Counted from the stretch's first letter, positions 22,437 through 35,186 are shown. The stretch is 64,000 bases of DNA from Euglena gracilis (GCA_039621445.1 CP154956.1:24788743-24852742), one strand, 5' to 3'. Program-made: numbers and translations. The notes: generated from the sequence alone by a model not told the origin.

Positions 22437-25400
22437 TCATGGTGGCCGCTCCCGCTCCGCCAGGAGGCGGTCGCACAGGACGAGGAGCTCCGCCACGTCG
22501 CCCGCCTGGCGGCCGAGCCACTCGTCCACGGCGGCCGCTACGCTGGCGACGGGCTGCTGGGCGCCGGTGGGCACAACGCCGTGGGCGACGCACGTCGCCG
22601 GTTGCAGGGGGAGGACCAGGGCGGGCGGAGCGGGATATGGGGGAGCGACAGGGTTCAATATAAGGGCAGGCAGGGGGGTCGGACCCCCACCAGTCTGCCA
22701 GGACAATTTTTTTGCCTCCCAAAATCGACCGAAAATGTCGTTTTTGGGCATTTTTGTGTAAAAATTTTGACGACAAAATTCCGGCGCAGTTGCCGGAAGG
22801 AGAAAATTTGACCTTTTGGAGGGGGTCCAAAGCACACCCTCCTGGGCTATTACCGTAGCAGGTGGGGAGGTCCAGACCATACATTCACTTTTCCCTGTGC
22901 CCAACCCCACCCACCCATTCTTCTTGAAAACCCACCCACACATGACATGAGCAGGGGGGGAACCCTTCCACCTAAACAGTGGCGAGGTCTGGGTGAACGA
23001 TTTTCGGCCCGCCGCTTTGCGCCGGGCCGAAAAAATTGACCCCCAAAAGTGCCAAAAGTGCATTTTGGGCAAAAATTGTCAAAAAGGCACAAAAATTTCG
23101 GCTCAGAGCGCCGGAAGGAAAAATTGACCTTTTTGGGGGTCCCAGGTTCCCCCTCCCAGGGTTTGTCCGGATCCACCTTTGCAGGTGGGGGCTCCGGACC
23201 CCCCACCTCTGGTCCAGGAGGGGGGCACCCCACTAAACCCCGTATGCCCTCCTTATATCAAACCCTGGGTTCAACCCACCCAGCCAACCAACCAAAACCC
23301 ACCTAAAATCGACTAAAACCCCTCAAAAAAAGTTCCGGTCGGCCTGTGGCCAGCCGGATCAATCCCCGAGGGGTGCACCATTCCAGGGCACCCCCTGGGG
23401 TGGGTCCAGCGGCTCCAGCCAAGGTGTTTGCTTAAGGACCACCCATGGGGGGGGGGGGGAGCTCACAGGCTGGAAAATTTGGGCTGGCTGGGAAAAAAGC
23501 TGCTGGCTGACCCACCCCATGGAGTTGCCCCAGTTTTCAAACAAGCTCGAAGCAAAAAAATGCCCAAAAAACCCCTGCCAATTATGCAAAAAGTGGATTT
23601 TATGACCCAAAATGTGCCCTGGCCAACTCAAATCCGACCCATTTTGCCCATTTTTTTTGCTCATTTTGCAACAGTGAAAGTGAAAAGTCCAAAAGTGAAA
23701 AATCTGTTACTGTCCAAACGCCCTTTGGGCGGCTGCAAAATAAAATAAAATCGTCGATGGGAGAGGGGGGGTCTGGAGGCTGGCTGACTTGATACCCCCC
23801 CCCTGGGGGTGAGCTCGCCGTTTATTGAAAATTTCCAAATCTATTGACATCATCAACACATAAAAATACAAACATAAAAATATGACGAAACTAATTGAAT
23901 TCGATTTGCACGTATGATGATAATGGAGCCTTTCAGAGAAAATTTCAAGTGTCCCATTGTGTGTGGGGGATTTTGTCAAGCCGAAGGTTGACCCTGCCCA
24001 TCCCAAGTGCCGCCTACCTCCGTCAACTGCTTTGAGTCTGCTTTCAACTTTGCACCATCGACACACCGTTGAAGCTGGCCTTTGCAGATGACGACAAGGA
24101 CCACACCACCCACCCCGTTCCAATCTCCAACCTGCTCTGTTTGAGGGAGGAAATGCCCAAAAAGTCCAAAAGGGTGCCCAAAGCCACATCAGCTGTCCAT
24201 AAAAACTGACCCAAGCGGGAGTCCTCCCCCCGCAACGCGCCATCAGCAGGCTGTGCGCCACGTCCAGCTCCTTCTGAGTGACGTTCCTCTCGCAGGCCAA
24301 CTCCTGCTTCAGGGAGGCCAGCCGGGCCTCTCGCTCCTGCACCTGAGGCAGGGGCGAGTCGGTTGGCGACCGATGTCCCACTGTGAATTCCATCTGTCCG
24401 TATCAAAACCTTTGGGGATGCGGTGCCTGCGCAAGACATGCGACAGCGGGCGGGTGTTGCCAGGGGTGCAAATATGCACACGGACAGCTGCATGGCAAAC
24501 AAAACTACTGAGCTGCAGAAAGACACACATGTCCTGGGAAGTTTTTGCAAGCATTTTCTGTGGTGCTTTTTGAGGGGGGGAAAATGCACCCGTACAATCT
24601 GTTCTGTGTGTTTTCTTGCAGTTTCTGGATCGTTTTCACTGAAAATTTTCTTCAAACAGAATTTTGCACTCTCGTAAGGTGTTTGCATTTCAGAGGTTGA
24701 GATACAGGAGGCGGGGATTGTGGAAAAAGTGCAGGAAAATTGAAATCAGGATTTCTGATGGATGGGGACCAGGCATTTGCTTAAGGACCCCCGGGGGGGG
24801 GGTACTGGCTAGCCAATCGGCTAGACACTGGAAAAAATGGACTAGCTAGAACCCCCCTCCCCCGGGGGGGGGGGGGTCTGGGGGTTCACAGGACTGGAAA
24901 AAAAATTTTCCCCCGGCGCTGTGCGCCAGAGGAAAAATGAGGTTTTTAATAGGTTTTTCCCAACCCCCCCCCCGGGGGGGAACTGCAATCCCTTAAGCAA
25001 ATGCCTGATGGGGACAGGGGAAAAAATGGCTTCCTCCTTCCTTTTTAAATATTCAAAAACACAACCTTTTTTGTAATTTTGGGAACATAATGCCTCCAAA
25101 AATTTGGAATTCAAAAAAATCCGTGAATGCAAAAAAAATGAAATGACAAAAGTTTGGTCGCAAAGGAGAATCTGGTCCAGAAGGTGGATTTTTTTCAAAA
25201 TCGAAATCATTTCCTGCAAAAACGGGAACCCCCCCCTTTAAAAAAAACCGCAAATTTCGCCAAAATTGGCAAATTTTGGCAAAATTTGCAAAAAAAAATG
25301 TAAATTTTGCAAAACCTGTAAGTAAAAAAAAGCACCCTTGTGGACTATTTGAGCAATGGCTGGACTCATTGCACGTTGAATTTCAAGTTCATCCAGACTG

Positions 25401-28400
25401 AGAAGGGAAGACAATTGCATCAAAATTGCGGGTCACCCCCGAAAGAAAGCAATCAAGGACCACCCTCCCCCCACCACACACACCTGGGCCTTGAGCAGCT
25501 CCAGCGCCGCCTCCGTCGTCCGCTGCTCTGAGACGTCCTCCACGGCTCGCAGCTCTGCCTCCACCGCGCGCAGCTGGGCCAGCGTGCCCTCCAGGGCGGC
25601 CCACGGCCCCAGGACGGCAGCCTCCGCCCCGCGCTTTGCCTCGTTCGGCCTCCTCCCAACCTCCCAACGCATTCCAACCCAGTGCGCTGCCTGCCTGGTG
25701 CACAGGAGCTGGGAGTCGGCTGGGGAAAAAGGCTACTGGCTAAAAAGCTTCTTTTTTGAATGGCTGTCAACCGCTTTCTTTGCACGGTTTGGCATATTTT
25801 CATACAAAAGCATCTGTCACAAAAAAATATAAAGAGCTTAACATTCTGACTCCAGAAACCCAAGGCTAACTTAAATGAGCACTCAGCTGTCCCCATCCTC
25901 CTGTAAATAACAAAATTGGGGAAATATCGAATGATCACTGCATTTCACGTATCTTGGCACTTCCTTGGCACATAAGGTTCTTATTTCTGAAAAACGTTTT
26001 TTCACAACCCCATCTGAACAAAAAATTGACTTATTTCGTGGATGGAATCACTTAGGATTTGGGGAGTCAATAAACTTTGGGGTGGGGGGATTTGGAGGGA
26101 TTTCCCCATACAATTTGGAGAGAACAGCTGTCACATTGGTGGGAGGACATGAAAAAAAAATCCAGGTGTCTGCAAGAGAAAGGGATGTGGCGCTGTGGAT
26201 GCAATCCTGATCATTTCCTCCGCCTGCTGTGTGAACTCCTTTCTCTGAGAAGTGCTTTCCTGCAGCCCTTGCCGGATCTCTTCGCTGTATGGGGGCTTGG
26301 AAGGCTGGGAAATGGAACATAGGCGTGGGTGAATTTCTGTCCAAAATATTAAAAAAAAAAGCTCTGGGCCAATGTATTACTTCACTGTGGAAGAGCATAA
26401 ATTTTGGTCGCCTTTCAAAAAGTCCTTCAACTCTCAAGCACACAAATACCTTGGGAATCACCAGGGTCGAATCTGGGACACCCTTTGGGGAGAGTTGCAG
26501 ACCATACCATTGCTTATCAATCCCCTACGGGGGTGTTCTTTCCAAAAAAAAATTTTCACCCAGTTTTGAAAAACAGTCAGTCACTCCTTATCCCCCAAAC
26601 TGGTGACACTGGTCACACTGACCACCCGGGAAAAAGTTCAAAAATCAATATATGTTTAATTTTCAAAGAAAATCCTGCGCCTTTGGAACACCGAGGCCAT
26701 TTTGGGTCAGTTCTGCATTTGGACCCACACTCCTGGCACTCAATATATTGCATAAATGCACAGAAGCCTTGGTGCACTGGAGAGGGTCTGCACCATACCA
26801 TTGCCAAAGGTGTCCGACCCCCTCCCCTGGGGTGCTGACTGGTTTGGCTCCGGAACCCTCCCCCTAAGAGAGGGTCTCGGCTGAACCTAGGGCCCAGCAG
26901 CCCATGGGGGTCAGTAACCAGGGAGGGAGGTCAATACTGTTGGGGTGGGTGGGCATCAAGACAAATAGAATGCCTCAGGAAACAAGCAGCTTCATTCTCA
27001 GCTACAACCTTCAGCAACGCTCGATCAGTTCACTGCATTTTAACACATGGGAAATGAAGATTTGCACGCAGATACTCGAAATAAAATGGGCAGAATGAGT
27101 GGGACAACAGACAACGTCCCAGTCAAGCCCCCCAACAGTTCACCAGCTCGGCATGGGCGGCATTGAACTTCTTGAGGGCCGCCGCCAGCTTCCGCCGCGC
27201 CACATCCACCTGCACGGTGGTGGCCTCCAGCTCGCAACGCTTCAGCGGCAGCGAGTGCTGGAGGGCCAGCAGGCTGGCGTCCTTCTCCTTCAGTTCCTGG
27301 TGGTGGCACAATATGCACACACACTTGTACACATGTGTGATTTCAGGCCAAATTTAGGATTAAATTAGGCGGCAGCCCTTCACTGCTGGCCCCCCGGGGG
27401 GCCTAGTACTTAAACGAGGGGGACCATCCGCCTGCATTATTGTGCTCTCCATTGGAGGTGCCCATGACAAATGTGTAGACGGAAGTCCGACTCCACATGG
27501 GATAGTTAGGGGATAGGGTTAGGGGGAGGGTTAGAGTTAGGGTTAGGGCATGGGAATAGGGTTTGGGTTAAGGTTAGGGATTCAGGCCAAATCAGGCCGA
27601 AAATTAGGCCAAATTTAGGCCAGAAGTTAGGCCCGATTTTGGCCTAACTCTCTAACTTTGGCCTAACCCTAACCTTAATCCCTTTCTTAACAGCAATCAT
27701 CACCCTAACCCGGCCCTAAAAATAACGGAAACCACCAAAAAAGTGCTGTCGACCATCAGCTTGCGTTTAGGAAAGTGGCCCCCCTCATTTAACTACTGGG
27801 CCCCGAGGGGGGGGGGGCAGTAGTTGGGGGCTGCCAAATAGGCATAAATTACACTGGATGGGGGGGCAAATCAAAATGGGCCTGCATGGCAAGCAGGCTT
27901 TCGCTTAAGGACCCTGGCAGGCTGTCTTTTTACCAACTCCGGGGGGGGGGGGGGTCCTGAGTGCCTTGGGGTGCCTGCCCAGGCACTACCAGGCACCTAT
28001 AGTCAAGCCCCAAAATTTCCTCATTTTAGGCCATTTTAGGCCATTTAAAGCCATTTAAGGCCATTTTAGGCCATTTTAAGGTATAGGTGGAGGTTTTGAA
28101 AATCATGATTTTGCAGCATTTTTGTCCCGAAAACTCTCTTATTCAGTAATAAGAAATATACATCCAAAAAAGCATGCAAAATTCATGAACACTGAGGAAA
28201 ACCATGGGAAGCTCAACGAATCTTAATTCATACCCACAGAGGAATTCTTGCTCTCTTCGCGGTTTTTCACAACTTTGTGCGGTTTACTCGGCATTGAGCA
28301 GCATTTTTCCATTATACAACGTCCCAAAGGCAATGGTAGGACCGAGGAAGCCGTGAAATCCGTATATACTTCGCCTTCACTGGCTGACTTGCGTAAGAAT

Positions 28401-31400
28401 TGCTTGTCAATTCTTCATTGGTGTCTGTTTTACATCAATACCTTGCAAGGGCTGTTTTACCACACTCACCGCACAAGATTGTTTTCGGGACCCTCTGGCC
28501 ATAGGGGATATCCCATCGGAGAGACCCGCCCGAAGTTGTGTCAGTTGTGAAACGTGGTTTGCAGAAATAGAATCACTCCGCTCTGCAGTCCAGTCACGTA
28601 TCACAGAAATTCATTCCAACAAACGGAAATCGTTTTTACAAAACTTCAAATAACCTGTGCATAATCCAGGTGACCGCGTGTGGGTACGGAATAGCCGCAC
28701 CCGCATGCAATCTTCCAAGCTAGATCCTCTTTGGCCGGCCCATGCGAAATTCTGGAGGGTAATAGCGGGCGATATTAAGTTGCCTTGTCAATAAGAATTT
28801 ACGGCAATGAAAAAAATTTCAGAAAAAATATGTTGGACAACATATTAAAAAAAAATTTGTGTTACCAAAAAGGCACCCGGTTTTTTGTATTTCGTGAAAT
28901 CTAAACCATTTTGCGGAATTTCGCAAAAAGAAGTCATTTTTTCTGAAAGATGATGCTGTTTTAGCCATTTGGGCCGTTTTTTGGCATAAATGAGAGAGGA
29001 TGGCAGAGATCAAAGGGCAAAGCTGAGAACAATTCCTCTTCTCCGTGTTTGTTTTCCCCTTTGGGGAAACTTAATACTAAACGAAAACCCTCTGTACACG
29101 TTCAGAAATAATACAGAATCTCATTCATAACTGTTTGTGGTTGTTTGGGCCATTTGATCATTCTGTGTCATTCTTTGTGGTTTTGGGAAATCCCCAAAGT
29201 TGAGCTGTTTCATCTTTTTTCCCCTGTCTTTTCCCTCATGCTTCCAAATTTGCACTGTTTCATATTTTGTGAAACAGACTGTTGCGCACCAAAAAAAGAT
29301 GGGAGTAAGAAAAAATACAGCTGCCCAGCCCAAACCTTCAAAATTCAGCTGCAAAGGAAGGTTGGGGACCGTGGATTTGGGGACTGATACTATTATAAGT
29401 TGGGGTAAAAAAAAATGGGCCTCCACCAAATCCACTGTTCGCTGTCCACATTAACAAACGACACCGAAAGTTATTACCTGAATGACTTCAGTTGTTCACA
29501 AAAAAAATTGTTGTGCCACAGAATTTTTCCCATTTTAGGCCATTTTAGGGACCCCCACCTGTAGGGGGTCAAAAAGTCATTTTAAGCCATTTTAGGCCAT
29601 GTTAGGCCATTTTACGCCATCTTAGGCCATTTTAGCTATAAGTGCCTGGGCACTACCCCCCCCCCCCCCGGAGGGTAGGATTTGGCCTGTGCCCAGGCAC
29701 ATTCCTTTGAAAATAGGCCATTTTTGGCTCTTTGGCGAAGGCGCCGGGGTCTGTGCTAGGGCCACGTTTGGCCGTGTGCCCTACCCCTCCCGGGGGGGGG
29801 GTCGGATCGGGAGTGCCTTGGAGTGACTGCCCAGGCAGGCCCCCCCCCGAGGTGGGGTCGGCACCACCTTAAAAAAACAGCCTAGACCCTGGACGGGGTC
29901 CGGGGAAAAAAGTGACTAGCTTCACCCCCCCCCCCCGAGGAGGGGTCAGGGGGTCCCCTTGACTGGAAAAAAAATCCCTCCAGTGCTGCGTGCCGAGATG
30001 GAAATGAAGTTTTTATTGTTCCAGAAAAAACCCATAAATGGCCAAAAATGGGAATTTTTGGCCAGTTTTGGGGTTCAAAAAAATTCGGTGTGTTTGCACC
30101 GGTTACTGGGAAAAATTTAGCTAGCTAGCCCTGCTAGCGGACCCCCCCCCTGGGAGGTTCACTAGGATGTCCACTGGCAAAATTTGGACTTGCTGCAGTC
30201 CAGCCCCCCCCCACTCCAGGGGTACCCTTGAGGAAAAGCCTGCTGGCATGCGCCCTTTGTCTTATGATAAAATTAGGAGTGCAATTTTTGGCTTGAAGAA
30301 TAATTACGTTCTTTTACTGCATTCTTTTGAGTCTGAACTCCTAACCATACCCTTATTATTGAAGGCTGAAGGAAGCCACTCTGAAAATCCCAACGGGGGG
30401 AAAGTGCACTTGTCGTCGGATGTCTGAAAATGTCCAAAAAAATTAAGAGATTCCTGTGCTGAAGCAAATCCTCAACGAAATTGGACCATTTGGGGGGACC
30501 TAGTAACCAAAGGCTACTGGTTGGGAAAAGAGAACAGTCACATTGGACACCAGGGGTGGCAAAACCACAGAAGAAATGTGTATATCACCCTTTTCATACA
30601 CAAATGAACACACCTCTCGAGCTTTCCCGAGCTTCTTATTGGAGGAGTCCCACAGCTGAGTGTATTTTTGGTTCAGTTCATCTGCCTCCACATCCAACGT
30701 GGTGGCGCGGGCCTCATACCACCGCGCATTCCGCTGCATCGCCTGTATTGTGGTGCCTCTTTGATCCTTGGCAGCCAAGCAGGAAGCCAAAGTCCAGATG
30801 TGCGGAAGTTTAGCTCAAAAATTGATTTGGTGCAGCTTTGGGGCATTTTATCAGTTTCGGTTTTTTGGCGCCTGACGGGTTCGACTGGGGACCCCCTCAG
30901 GGTGGGGGGGGGGGGTCCAGCCAGCAGCCTTATCCCAGCCAGTCGTTTAACGACCCAGCACACAGTTCAAGACTTCGATAGAAACTATTGCACCAGAAAA
31001 AAAATATCAGAATGCTTTGACCAGACTTTTAAATAATGATGAATTCTTTTTCACAATATGCTTTCGTCTGGTTGGATTATCAGGCCCCTCGACTGTTGTA
31101 GAATTGTTGGAAAACAACCTTGCTTAAAGAACGCCATTGATTTCTATATGTGCTGGGCTGTGTGTATCTCTCTGCAATACTCTCCGTCTCTGCCTAAATT
31201 CAGGCTCTTGGTGCGAATTTGTGCGCGTGTTTGTCTGATGATCAACAACAGTGAAACGAAAAGAATGCTCTCCCAATGAAAGCCTGCTGACCGACCTCCA
31301 GGGGGGGGTTATTTTATACTTTTTACTTTTAAAAACCAGTCTGTCACTTTTCAAAAACCAGTCACCCACTTCCTTCCCACCCCCCAGGGGTTGGGGGGGG

Positions 31401-33435
31401 GGGGGGTCGGTGACTCTGGCAACTCGGCCCAAAATGGCCAAAAATCAATGTATTTTTGTCACAGACCCAAAAAAATTCTGGCGCCTTTGGTAACCACTTT
31501 TGGTCCATCCTGGCTGGGGGTGGACAAAAATCTCCTTACAGGGTAGACAAAAACGACGGTACACAAAAATTGTGCGACTTGGTCATTTTCGGGCATTTTA
31601 GACTGTTTCCTCGCCATTTTTTTTTTCAGTTTGGGCTGAGGGTGTGAAAAGCCGACGCCGGTCGAAAATGCGATAAAAAAAATAATACGTTAAACGTTGG
31701 GAACAAAAAGCATCATGGTAAAAAATTTTGGGTTAAATTTTGATAAGGTAATTAATTTTTGGTGACTTTTGGTGTTCAACCACTGCTCATACTTTTCGAT
31801 GAGGACATTGAACAAAAAATTCTGGCTATTTTGCCTGAAAAAAGCCACCAAAATTTTTGTCTACCATAATTATTGTGCACCCTGTAAGCAATGGCTTGGG
31901 TCAGACACACCAGAGGATGTTTTTTTGTATGCTTCAGACAACACACAAAAAAAACATTCCAACAAGGATCATTACAACAACATTCCTAGAGAGGATCATC
32001 CCCAAACGCCGAGTTCCGAGGCAGAACGACAATCAAAACTCATATAGAAGCCACAGGGGAAGAAACAAACTGACTAAAAACAACCAAACTGAACTCAAAG
32101 AACTTTCAAAAATATACTCGGTGCAAACTGGGAAAAAAAGTAAACCTTAAACTGCGCTTGGAAGGCAGAAAGCGCAATGACAAACACCAAACACCAAGAA
32201 ATGTTGGGCAACCACAAGGGCAAAGAACCGCAAACGCCTGACTGGAGCTCTCTGATATCTTTTTGGAGCGAGATGCATGTCTCCTCCAAAGCAATGTATT
32301 TGTCATACATAGCACAATACTCCTGATCCAACTCATTGGCAGGCAGTGACTGGAAAAAACAAACAAACAAAAAGAACAAACAGAACAAAAATTTTTGTGC
32401 TGTTTTTGAGTCATCGAACAGATCAAAAAAAAACAATGTTCCCTTGGATCTGTGCATATGTCGCAGGACAGGTGTCTAGCTGCCAAAACTGAAACAGCAG
32501 AAAATTGGCAAGGATGTCGAGCTGCCAAAAAAAAAAACTCTTGAGAGGATAAATGAAGGACATGATAAATCCTAAAGGGAATTGTTTGGGGAGAAATTGT
32601 TAAGAAATAAATCAGGATTTTTTCTTTTTGACACGCCATTGCATTTGAAGCCTCAAAATTTGGGGGTGATGTTATTTGTGGTCTCAAATCTTGGTAGGAC
32701 ACTATAGCCGACAACCATCCAATTGCAATCAGGGGGGTCGCTGGGCTCTTTTCTCCTTAGAGTAAAGACGAAGCTTCCCACTGGGGTAGAATCCCCCTCC
32801 CCTCCACCACCACCCCAGGGTCATGGTCCTGTTCCCGGAATTTTTTTTATTCGGTCACGACTGGATCCCGGCTTTCCGAGTCGGGCCCTAGTTATTCAGC
32901 CAACAAGGGATCCAACCCAGGGCGTGTTTTGTAACGACCCCTGGGGTGTAACAAAAACCTGGGAGAAAAGGGCACCGGGCTGGACCTGGGCTGAAACCCA
33001 GGTCGAACCAGGTTCAAAAAAAAATTGAAACTGCAACCATGTCAAAAAAAAATACCAATTATACAAAAAAATGTTTTTTTATATAATTGAATGAGCCCCA
33101 ATTTGTCCTGGCCAGCCCTTCTCCAACCCACTCTTCACCCATTTGCATCCCCTGAAACTGAAAAACCTGTTACGTCCAGCCGCCCAAAAGGCGGATGGAA
33201 ATAAATACAACTCGTCCATTGGGGGGGGGGGGGGCATGCTGCAGGCTGGAAAAAGGCTGCTGGCTGGCTGGACCCCCTGGGGGCCAAGAAATAAAAATTC
33301 TCAGAATCTCCAAAATGTTGCCAATCAAACGGATCACCAGTGATCTTGAATGAAGCCCTTGGGACCCTCCTCCATCACCCCGTGTAGCAGCTGCACGCCT
33401 GGTCCCTGATACCGCCCATTTTGCATTGCTGTGGC
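22437..33435 (-). CDS. Coiled-coil protein of unknown function, C-terminal exons
   Basis: Probable exons: 33435-33338, 32349 to about 32243, 30742-30614, 27296-27144, about 26283 to about 26205, 25652-25484, 24342-24238 and 22595-22437 (stop TGA 22437-22439). The exons 30742-30614 and 27296-27144 are whole codons (43 and 51) and join in phase, and the last three exons also join in phase. The product is heptad-rich and highly charged (for example VEADELNQKYTQLW, LRAVEAELRAVEDVSEQRT, LASLKQELACERNVTQKELD) and ends in LLVLCDRLLAERERPP. I recognise no family; long coiled coil suggests a structural or cytoskeletal role, which is inference. Most introns here are GT-AG, unlike APC7, but at least two have complementary ends. 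The phase linking the two most upstream exons is unresolved, and the start was not found. It is the upstream neighbour of APC7 on the same strand. Confidence 0.55.
22596..24237 (-). other. Nonconventional intron in the coiled-coil gene
   Basis: GGCG occurs at both junctions. GTTGCGGGGGGAGG near the 5' end and CCTCCCCCTGCAAC near the 3' end pair at 13 of 14 positions plus one G-U. The join is phase 0 on both sides (Met-Ala / Thr-Cys). A GT-AG alternative is not apparent. Confidence 0.65.
24770..25007. mobile_element. Non-autonomous hAT-like element, 238 bp
   Basis: TIRs CAGGCATTTGCTTAAGG and CCTTAAGCAAATGCCTG (the right end reads CCCTTAAGCAAATGCCTG) with a perfect 8-bp duplication ATGGGGAC at 24762-24769 and 25008-25015. 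The interior is C- and G-runs plus CTAGCTAG words. It lies in an intron of the coiled-coil gene. Same family as 48236-48641, in the opposite orientation. Confidence 0.88.
26285..27143 (-). other. Coiled-coil gene intron with 15-nt complementary ends
   Basis: CTGTTGGGGGGCTTG (27138-27124) matches the complement of CAAGCCCCCATACAG (26299-26285) at 13 of 15 positions. The borders can be read as GTGAAC...CATACAG, but the phase then breaks. The coiled-coil frame continues if the junction is a few bases inside, so I treat it as nonconventional or intermediate. Confidence 0.5.
27490..27730. repeat. Interstitial telomere-like repeats
   Basis: GGGTTAGGGGGAGGGTTAGAGTTAGG-like words on the plus strand (27510-27575) face CCTAACCCTAACCTTAA words (27660-27710). 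Both are degenerate variants of the TTAGGG unit used by Euglenozoa and many other eukaryotes. They sit within an intron of the coiled-coil gene. Confidence 0.6.
28020..28085. repeat. GGCCATTTTA short tandem repeat
   Basis: Six or so 10-11 bp copies of AGGCCATTTT. The same word recurs at 29533-29640 and, as AGGCCATTCC, at 17140-17180. Confidence 0.75.
28223..28795 (+). pseudogene. Ty3/gypsy-like integrase C-terminal relic
   Basis: An open stretch at 28223-28548 reads like the end of an LTR-retrotransposon integrase core: FFTTLCGLLGIEQHFS followed by RPKGNGRTEEAVKSV, corresponding to the segment carrying the last catalytic Glu. About 110 bp further on, in another frame, HNPGDRVWVRNSRTR and KLDPLWPAHAKFWRV resemble the post-core GDxVWV / KL.P.W.G region. 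No reverse transcriptase, LTR or flanking duplication was found. It lies on the plus strand inside an intron of the minus-strand coiled-coil gene. This is a degenerate fragment, unlikely to be functional. Confidence 0.6.
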
Positions 33436-34099
33436 CTGAGATAATTGAAAATTTCGAAAATTTCGAATTTCGAAATTTTCTTTTTTTTACCGAAATTGTC
33501 CCCCCAAAAAAACGGTGAAAACAGGCCGTATTTGGGGATGGGCGCACTGGCGGCCTCTATGGAGTGATGGTCCAAAGGACCCGATTTAGGTCACCAGTGA
33601 TTTCCTTTGATTGGCCACCATTTTGGTTTTGACGTATACGTTTTTGGGCGTTTCAGGGTCAGATATTTTTCTAAAAAAAATTCAACATGACTCAAAATTG
33701 TGGTCAATCAAAGGGCCTGGCTGGGCCGGGCCACAGGGCTGAAAGCTCTTTGTCACCAAATTGAGAAACATCAAATTTTGAAACACCGTCAAAGTTGGAC
33801 CAAAGTTTTTGGACCAATGTCCGGCAGCTGGGCTCAAATTGCAATAGGGGGGTCGTAGGGGGCAAATATGTCCCTTATCTGAGTGCCCAAAACTCGAGGA
33901 TTTTTCCAGATGATGTAACCTTGCAGCCCCAACTAGGGAATTCATAGTCATTTGGGCGGGTTTAGAGGGGGGGGGGCTCAAGTTTTTCATTTGCCACAGG
34001 GGGGGTCACAGAGAGGTTTTAAGCAACCCCGTTTTTTTCGACTTATTTCACCAAAAATATTGTGTGAAATCAACTAACTCACCCAAAAGCCCTGGCTTT

Positions 34100-34565
34100 T
34101 CCTAAACCCCCCCCCAAAAATAAGACCCCCCCCAAAAATAAGGCCCCCCCCCCCAAAATAAGACCCCCCCTGGGCCGACCGAGCAAAAATCCAAAAATAA
34201 GACCCCCCCATAAATAAGACCCCCCCTGACGGCGCAAAGCGCCGGGGACGGTGAAAATTTTCCCTGAGAAATTGCCAAAAACCCAAATTTCACACACAAA
34301 AATGATGAAATTTCAAAAAAATTCAGATTCTTGAAGTGCAAAAAAACATGCTAAATGTCAACTTACACAAATTTGCACATGGCGCGAAGCGCCGAAGGAA
34401 AATTTTTAGTGTTTTTGGGAACCTGAAAATGATTTTTTTTTCGGGCCCGGGTCGGTCAAGAAAAAAACCAAAAATAAGACCCCCCCAAAAAATAACACCC
34501 CCCCTGGAGGTTTCCAGCAACGGACCCAAAAATAAGACCCGGGTCTTATTTTTGGGGGGGGGTTA
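34100..34565. repeat. AATAAGACCCCCC element, copy 2 with nested ends
   Basis: Three C-run words AAAATAAGACCCCCC at 34105-34215, then the 360-bp block shared with 19610-19975, ending GGGTCTTATTTTTGGGGG at about 34539-34556. CTGGAGGTTTCCAGCAACGG, a short palindromic core, is present in both copies. Confidence 0.6.
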
Positions 34566-35186
34566 TGGATTTCCCCTCGCATTTCCATATCTGTTTCAGA
34601 GCGGTAGAAAAAGGAGGGTGCCGGGGCAAGACCACCTTTTGTCCTTTGCATGGGGGGGGGGGGCATATGCGGTGTCTTGTCTCCTCCTTTTTAAAAAATT
34701 AGTAATAAAATTTGTACCTGCTCTTACCTCACTCCCAACTAACCGCAACCCAATCCACCTTTGTTTCCAATTACCACCACCAGGTTGTGATTTTCTGAGT
34801 GAGTTCTTTGTGCGCCTCACATTGTGCTACTCACTCAATGAGAATAATATGTCGTCTTCTCCAATTGCCATGAGTCACAAAATAGCATTTTCACTTCCTG
34901 AGCAGCAGCAATGCTGACTCCGGCATCAAACGTGACATCTAGCGGCAGGGTGACAAGGCTTGACATGTCGCTGGGTTGCCTTGCTGAAAATGGTCGCCGG
35001 GGACTAAAGCCCATCCGAGCAGACCGGCACCGGTTGCTGAGGTCGCATTGGCGGAGGACTTTGGGTTATCTCATTCCGTCTTGGTAGGGGGGGGGTGACA
35101 ATCAGTGGGGGGACTCATTTTCCTCTTATCTCCACAGCACAAGAACCCCCCACCCAAATTGTAGGCCCCCCTCCTGAATATTGGGG

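Noticed and set aside
22649-23267. Complete hAT-like element of the CAGGSTTYRATATAAGG family
   Set aside because: Both end words are present, but the 8-bp flanks (GGGAGCGA versus GGTTCAAC) do not match, so it is not one simple insertion.
24770-25007. A Rho-independent terminator or riboswitch reading of the strong hairpins
   Set aside because: The gene structure is eukaryotic, and this hairpin-like element has transposon-type inverted ends with an 8-bp target duplication.
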